DNA of 64,000 bases from Betaproteobacteria bacterium. GTDB taxonomy: Bacteria; Pseudomonadota; Gammaproteobacteria; Burkholderiales; Casimicrobiaceae. Every line of letters starts with the position of its first letter. Positions within the stretch are counted from its first letter, which is position 1. The position numbers were made by a program, and so were the translations under genes. Positions 58,053 through 64,000 of the stretch are shown here, one piece after another. The notes beneath the pieces were generated by a model. The model saw only the letters and a program-made list of their open reading frames with translations. It was not told the origin of the DNA and searched no databases. The DNA is taken from assembly GCA_016704895.1 (NCBI GenBank), contig JADIZG010000064.1, positions 34,534-98,533 on the forward strand, given 5' to 3'.

Positions 58053-59423
58053 TCAGAACGGCAGACTCGCGGCGGGCCGGATCTCGGCGAGCGCGCGGCG
58101 GAACTCGCCCTGGATGCGCGCGAGCGCCGCGTCGTCGTCGGCCTCGAAGCGCAGCACCAGCATCGGCGTGGTGTTCGACGCCCGCGCGAGGCCGAAGCCG
58201 TCGGCGTACTCGGCGCGCACGCCGTCGATGCGGATCACGTCGGTCGCGCCCGGAAAGCTCGCGCGCTGCTGCAGGTCTCGCACGATCGCGTGCTGCTCGC
58301 CCTCGGGGCAGGGAATCTGAAGTTCCGGCGTCGACCGGGCATCGGGCAGCGCGTCGAGCACCGCCGACGGGTCGGCGTGCCGCGACAGGATCTCGAGCAG
58401 TCGCGCCGCGGCGTAGAGCCCGTCGTCGAAGCCGTACCAGCGCTCGCCGAAGAACGTGTGGCCGCTCATCTCGCCGGCGAGCGCCGCGTGCGTCTCCTTC
58501 ATCTTCGCCTTGATGAACGAGTGCCCGGTCTTCCAGAGGAGCGGCTTGCCGCCGTGCCTCGTAATCCAGGGGCCGAGGTTGCGCGTCGACTTGACGTCGT
58601 AGATGACGGTCGCGCCGGGCACGCGCGAGAGAACGTCGGCGGCGAACAGCATCAGCTGCCGGTCCGGGTAGATCATGTGCCCGTCCTTCGTGACGACGCC
58701 CAGCCGGTCGCCGTCGCCGTCGAACGCGAGCCCGATCTCGCAGTCGCCTCGCGCGAGGCGCTCGGTCAGGTCGGCGAGGTTCTTCGGCTGCGACGGGTCC
58801 GGGTGGTGGTTCGGGAACCGGCCGTCCACGTCGCAGTAGAGCTCGACCAAGTCGCAGCCCAGGCGCCGGAACAGCGTCGGCGCGAAGGCGCCGGCGACGC
58901 CGTTGCCGCAGTCGACCGCGATCCGCATCGGGCGCGCGAGCTTGACGTCGTGCGCGATCCGGTCGAGGTACGCGCCGCCGACGTCGTGAACGCGATAGTG
59001 GCCGGTACCGGTCGCGACGTCGCCGCGCTCGAGGCGGGCGCGAAGCGACTGGATCGCGTCGCCGGCGAGCGTCGTGCCGTCGATCACCATCTTGAGCCCG
59101 TTGTAGTCGGGCGGGTTGTGGCTGCCCGTCACCATCACGCTGCAGCCGGTGTCGAGCGCGTACGACGCGAAGTAGGTCATCGGCGTGACGACCATGCCGA
59201 GGTCGACCACGTCGGTGCCTGCGGCGCGGATGCCGTCGGACAGCGCGCCGGCGAGCTCGGGGCCGGAAAGCCGGCCGTCACGGCCGATCGCGATCGACGC
59301 GCGACCCGCTTCGCGTGCGAGCGTGCCCAGCCCCCGGCCGATCGTGCGCACGATGTCCGGCGTCAGCGTCCGGCCGACGATGCCGCGGATGTCGTAGGCC
59401 TTGAAGATCTCGGGAGGGAGCAT
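58053..59423 (-). CDS. Phosphomannomutase/phosphoglucomutase (AlgC type)
   Basis: 456 residues. Interconverts hexose 6- and 1-phosphates for exopolysaccharide, LPS or GDP-mannose. IFKAYDIRGIVGRTLTPDIV, phospho-Ser loop VMVTGSHNPPDYNGLKMVID, metal site GLAFDGDGDRLGVV, sugar loop GEMSGHTFFGERWYGFDDGL, phosphate-binding RASNTTPMLVLRFEA. ATG 59423 with GGGAGG upstream. Confidence 0.95.
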   Translation of the reverse strand: MLPPEIFKAYDIRGIVGRTLTPDIVRTIGRGLGTLAREAGRASIAIGRDGRLSGPELAGALSDGIRAAGTDVVDLGMVVTPMTYFASYALDTGCSVMVTGSHNPPDYNGLKMVIDGTTLAGDAIQSLRARLERGDVATGTGHYRVHDVGGAYLDRIAHDVKLARPMRIAVDCGNGVAGAFAPTLFRRLGCDLVELYCDVDGRFPNHHPDPSQPKNLADLTERLARGDCEIGLAFDGDGDRLGVVTKDGHMIYPDRQLMLFAADVLSRVPGATVIYDVKSTRNLGPWITRHGGKPLLWKTGHSFIKAKMKETHAALAGEMSGHTFFGERWYGFDDGLYAAARLLEILSRHADPSAVLDALPDARSTPELQIPCPEGEQHAIVRDLQQRASFPGATDVIRIDGVRAEYADGFGLARASNTTPMLVLRFEADDDAALARIQGEFRRALAEIRPAASLPF

Positions 59424-59499
59424 GAGCGACGCCGGAGGAGGGGTGGACGAAGGGGACGGCGCGCCATGATACCGCCCCGGGCGTTCCGGGGCGCTCGCG

Positions 59500-60542
59500 T
59501 CACGCCGAGGTCCCCGGGCCGCCGGGGGCAATCTCCGAAGACGCCCCGTGGCCGCCCTCGTCCCTCGGGGCGCCGTCGAACCACGCCAGCAGCCGCCGCG
59601 GAAGCCAGTCGAGCCTGCCGGGAAACGGTCCCGTCGCGAACCCCGCGTGCCCGCCGTGCTCGGGCTGTTCCAGCAGGACCTGCGGCGAGACCTCCGCGGT
59701 CCGCGCCAGCGATGCGGCGGGGATGAACGGGTCGTTCCTCGCGTTGAGGACGAGCGTCGGTACCGCGATGCGCGCGAGCCACGGCTTCGACGACGCGCGC
59801 GTCCAGTAGTCGTCGGTTCCGCCGAACCCGTGCAGCGGCGCGGTCACCGCGTCGTCGAACGCCCACATCGTCGTCAGGCGCGAGAGCCGCGACGCGTCGA
59901 GGCGCCCGGGAAAGCGCGAAGCCATCGCGCGCGCCTTCGGCGCGAGCGTCCGCAGGAAGTGCCACGCATAGATCCGGTTCGAGCCGCGGTCGATCGATCG
60001 CCCGGCCGCCATCAGGTCGAGCGGCGCGGACACCGCAGCGGCGCGCGCGACGATCGAACCGGCGCCCGCCCCCGCGCGCCCGAGCCAGTTGAGCAGCGCG
60101 GATCCGCCCAGCGACACGCCGACGACGTGGAGCGGGGCGCCGGGACCCGCGCGCTCGCGCACGGCCGCGAGCATCGCGCCGACCTCCTCGTGGTCGCCGG
60201 AGTGGTAGGCGCGCGGCAGGCGGTTCGGCTTGCCGCCGCAGCCGCGAAAATGGGGCACGACGCCGCGCCAGCGGCGCCTCGCCACCGCGGCCATCAGCGA
60301 GCGCGCGTAGTGCAGATCGAGCTTCCCTCGAGGCCGTGGAACAGCACGACGATCGGGGCGCCGGGCGCCGCGGGCGCGTCGAGCCAGTCGAACTCCCAGA
60401 CGTCGCCGTCGGGCGCGGCGACGGACTCGCGGCGCCATCGGACCGGAGGACGCGCGAGGAACGCCGGCCAGATCGTCTGCGCGTGCCCTCCGTGCAGCCA
60501 CGCCGGCGCGCGGTGCGGGCCCGGTTCGCCGCCATCCCGCAT
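59500..60542 (-). CDS. YheT-family alpha/beta hydrolase (frameshifted)
   Basis: About 347 residues. HRAPAWLHGGHAQTIWPAFL is the family start; then VVLFHGLEGSS. A lost G near 60318 is restored to give DLHYARSLMAAVARRRWRGV, then VVPHFRGCGGKPNRLPRAYH, nucleophile GVSLGGSALLNWLG, Asp in LNARNDPFIP and His in PEHGGHAGF. YheT relatives are predicted esterases of unknown substrate. It lies 6 bp after the CYTH-CHAD gene on the same strand. Confidence 0.9.
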
Positions 60543-60548
60543 CCTGCT

Positions 60549-62143
60549 TCAGCCCCGCTTCCAGAATGGCGCGACGGCCTCGAATGCCGCCCACGCGGCG
60601 GCAATGCCCCGGCCGCTCGCGCCGGCGCGCCCCGCGGACCACGACTCGATCGCGACCGTCGCCGCAGCGGTCGGTCCCGCGAGTGCGGCGGCGACGCGCG
60701 GCGCGACCGCGGCGTCGTTGAAGGCGCCGAGCTCGTCCTGAAGCACGGCGAGCGCCTTCCGGTAGGCCCGCGCGCGCCTGGCGGGAAAGAGCGTCGCGAA
60801 GAACTCGGTGGCGTAGCGCAGCTTCTTCGCGGCGATGCGGATCGCGTGACGCTCGTCGACGCCTCCGTCCGCGAGACGGCGCGCGGCCCTGGCGAGCCGC
60901 CGTGCGCGCCGGTCGATGATGCGCGCGGCGTAGCGTCGCGCGTCTTCCGCAGCCGCACCGGCTGCCGCGTCGTCCCGAGGCGCCGGCGCCGGCAGCGCGG
61001 TCCCGTACGTCGCGAGCACGAAGCGGGTGAAGCGCGGCGACGTCACGCAGTCGACGGAGTCCGGTCGCGCGGCGCGGCGTCGCGCTGCAGTTCGGCGGGT
61101 CAGCGACCGCAGCGTGGCGGTAGTCGCGCTGCCGTCGCCCGCCGTGCGCACGAGGTCGGCTTCGACCGCGGGCAGCGTCTCGAGCGCTGAAGACGTCGAG
61201 GTCGCGCGCCGGGCCCAGCGTGCGAGGCACCCAGCGTGTCTCGTGCCTGAGGCGCTCGATCGCCCCGGGCGCGAGGACGCCGTCGGCGAGCGCGATGCAC
61301 GAGCGCAGGCGTCGCACCGCGATGCGCATCTGGTGGATCCACTCGGGATCGCGCAACGCGGTGCCGCGGAAACCGAGGGTGTTGCGCTCGATCTGCCGCA
61401 CGCACTCGGCAACGACCGCTGCGACCGCGGCGGAGGCGGTGGCTCCGTCCGCGTGCACGATCTCGCCCGCGCGCGAGGGCTCGTCGGCCGCCCGGTCGGC
61501 GAGCGCATAGCCGCGTTCCGGCCTGCTGCGCGGCTCGATCGCGAGCAGCAGGTCCGCCGCGAGGCTCGACGAGGTCGACGAGCCGGCGCCGGATCGCCTT
61601 CCCGCAACTCGATCTCGATCTCGGCGATGCCCGCCCAGGTCGCGGCATGCCGATCGCTCGCGGGCGCATCGAGGCGACCGAGGTCGATCGCGAGCGTCGC
61701 TGTCGTGCCGTCCGGGAACGCGAGCGGCAGCGACGTGCGGCGGAAATCGGTCGAGAACGCCGGCGCGAGCCCGCCCTTGCGCAGCGCCTTCACGACCACG
61801 GCGCGCCACGGCGTCGTCGCGAGCCGCATCGTGTCGATCTGCGGTCCCGCGAGCGGCCATTCGTACTCGGGCCGCGAGACGACGCCGGACGCCGCTCCCG
61901 GGAGCGGCGCGCCCTTCAGCCGTCATCAGCCAGCGCTGCCCGTCGCGGCGCAGCCTGCAGCGCCACGCCTTCGCGCCTCAAGCGCTGGTCGGGCGTGCCG
62001 AAGTAGGTCGAGACGATGCTCGCGGTGCGCGCGCGTCCGCGCACGACCGCACGGAGCGCGGGATGCGCGCGCAACGCGGCCACCGCGGCCGGTCGATCGC
62101 GAGCTTGAAACCGACTTCGACCGGGGCGGAGGGCGTCGCTCAC
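60549..62143 (-). CDS. CYTH-CHAD domain protein (several frameshifts)
   Basis: About 530 residues after repair. The CYTH (triphosphate tunnel) part: PVEVGFKLAIDRPAAVAALR, STYFGTPDQRLRREGVALR, LRRDGQRWLMTAEGR, ALRKGGLAPAFSTDFRRTSL, AEIEIELREGDP. The CHAD part is rich in His and basic helices: DPEWIHQMRIAVRRLRSCIA, DERHAIRIAAKKLRYATEFF. CYTH domains bind or cleave triphosphate or polyphosphate; CHAD binds polyphosphate. Breaks near 62113, 61957, 61870, 61600 and 61180 all look like single-base errors. GTG 62143. Confidence 0.82.
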
Positions 62144-62156
62144 GCGTTCGCCGCGG

Positions 62157-63524
<1,368 letters not shown>

Positions 63525-63918
63525 ATGAAGTCACTCGTCGCTCCGCGCTTGCCGGGCGCGGTCAGCGTTCACCCCTGCTGCGTTCGCCGCGGATCCACCT
63601 TAAGGCTGCCGTGGTACTATTGCCTTCCTGCCGCTGCCTGGCGAAGCCCGAGTAGTGCCGCCGCGCCTGCGTTCGGCGTTGCGAGGCGAAGGCGCCCAAC
63701 GCCCAGCAGGAGCGGATGAAGTCCTGCAACGAGAAGGCCACGGCGTGAGCGGTTATTGAGCGCAAAACGGCGAGCAAACCGCCGAAGCAGACGTGCCGCC
63801 GAAGATGACGGAGCAGGAGAAGATGGGTTCCGCCAGAATACAGGCCACCGGCAAGACCGGTGACGATCGTGGTGCAAGAGTTTCGGCGAGCCTGGCGCCT
63901 GTCGGGCCGACCTGCTGA
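63525..63918 (+). CDS. PsiF-repeat exported protein (several frameshifts)
   Basis: Begins MKSLVAPRLPGAVS after a good AGGAGA site, apparently a damaged signal peptide. Two PsiF-type repeats are visible in shifted frames: NAQQERMKSCNEKATA (about 63680-63745) and EQEKMGSARIQATGKTGDDR (about 63810-63870), where the family has KSCN and cysteines. A stop at 63916-63918 ends the second repeat frame. PsiF is a small phosphate-starvation-linked periplasmic protein of unknown function. Indels and substitutions are dense, as in the neighbouring DAHP synthase. Confidence 0.6.
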
Positions 63919-63967
63919 TCGAACCTGGGCCGGACGACCTCCTGTCCGTCCGGTCCTAAGTCGATGG

Positions 63968-64000
63968 AGCCGCCAACGCGATCGGTGGCGGCTTCGTTTT
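63968..64000 (+). terminator. Rho-independent terminator after the PsiF-like gene
   Basis: Stem AGCCGCCA / TGGCGGCT with a 10-base loop (63968-63993) followed by TCGTTTT at the window edge. Confidence 0.75.

Overview
The window is very GC-rich and reads as a chromosomal piece of a betaproteobacterium, probably from an assembled environmental genome. Support for this comes from neighbourhoods typical of the class: ampD-pilR-pilS with a small CxxC membrane protein, aat-bpt, orn next to an M48 peptidase with pterin dehydratase, rsgA and a CobD-like protein, a PhaM-like granule protein, and etfB-etfA with an acyl-CoA dehydrogenase and ETF-QO. No rRNA, phage, transposase or CRISPR array is seen; there is one tRNA-Arg. 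About twenty genes are broken by single-base frameshifts, mostly in short G/C runs, and two spots hold poly-G runs of 15 or more. This looks like consensus error, not gene decay, so frameshifted genes are annotated over their full extent. Quality is worst in the last 2 kb.

Layout. 1-5.5 kb (minus): FAD oxidase, CxxC protein, pilS, pilR, ampD (cut by the window edge). 5.5-11.4 kb: PhaM-like, GST and PEBP genes (plus), then S9 and M61 peptidases (minus). 11.5-22.0 kb (plus): a tightly packed run of about ten genes that looks like a dedicated type II fatty-acid/polyketide assembly line. It has a methyltransferase-like membrane protein, two paralogous alpha/beta hydrolases (one a lipoprotein), a condensation-domain-like acyltransferase, an enoyl-reductase plus ketoreductase double SDR, ACP, double-hotdog dehydratase, a ketosynthase pair whose second member has Cys replaced by Ser, and a phosphopantetheinyl transferase joined to an LpxL-like acyltransferase. 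This is the best candidate for an undescribed system. 22.1-25.2 kb: tRNA-Arg, DUF599, tag, aat, bpt. 25.7-30.7 kb: a DSF quorum-sensing pair, rpfF and rpfC, facing each other, then a hydrolase and a FabZ-like protein lacking the catalytic His. 30.9-34.7 kb: etfB, etfA, acyl-CoA dehydrogenase. 34.7-38.2 kb: two tandem secreted hydrolases with a shared C-terminal repeat domain. 38.2-40.9 kb: kduD-kduI and a divergent ROK sugar kinase. 41.1-45.3 kb: ETF-QO, a thioesterase and acetoacetyl-CoA synthetase. 45.3-50.1 kb: CobD-like, rsgA, PCD, M48 peptidase, orn, Nudix. 50.4-56.8 kb: TAXI-TRAP binding protein, an unusual SEC-C/double-glycosyltransferase, DUF302, fused TRAP permease, Mpo1-like protein. 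56.8-64 kb: ilvA, phosphomannomutase, YheT-like hydrolase, CYTH-CHAD protein, DAHP synthase and a PsiF-type protein.

Two themes recur. Fatty-acyl and CoA/ACP chemistry dominates: the assembly line, DSF synthase, the beta-oxidation electron chain, thioesterase, acetoacetyl-CoA synthetase and PhaM. Several genes also start 6 nt after a -10 hexamer, which suggests leaderless transcripts.
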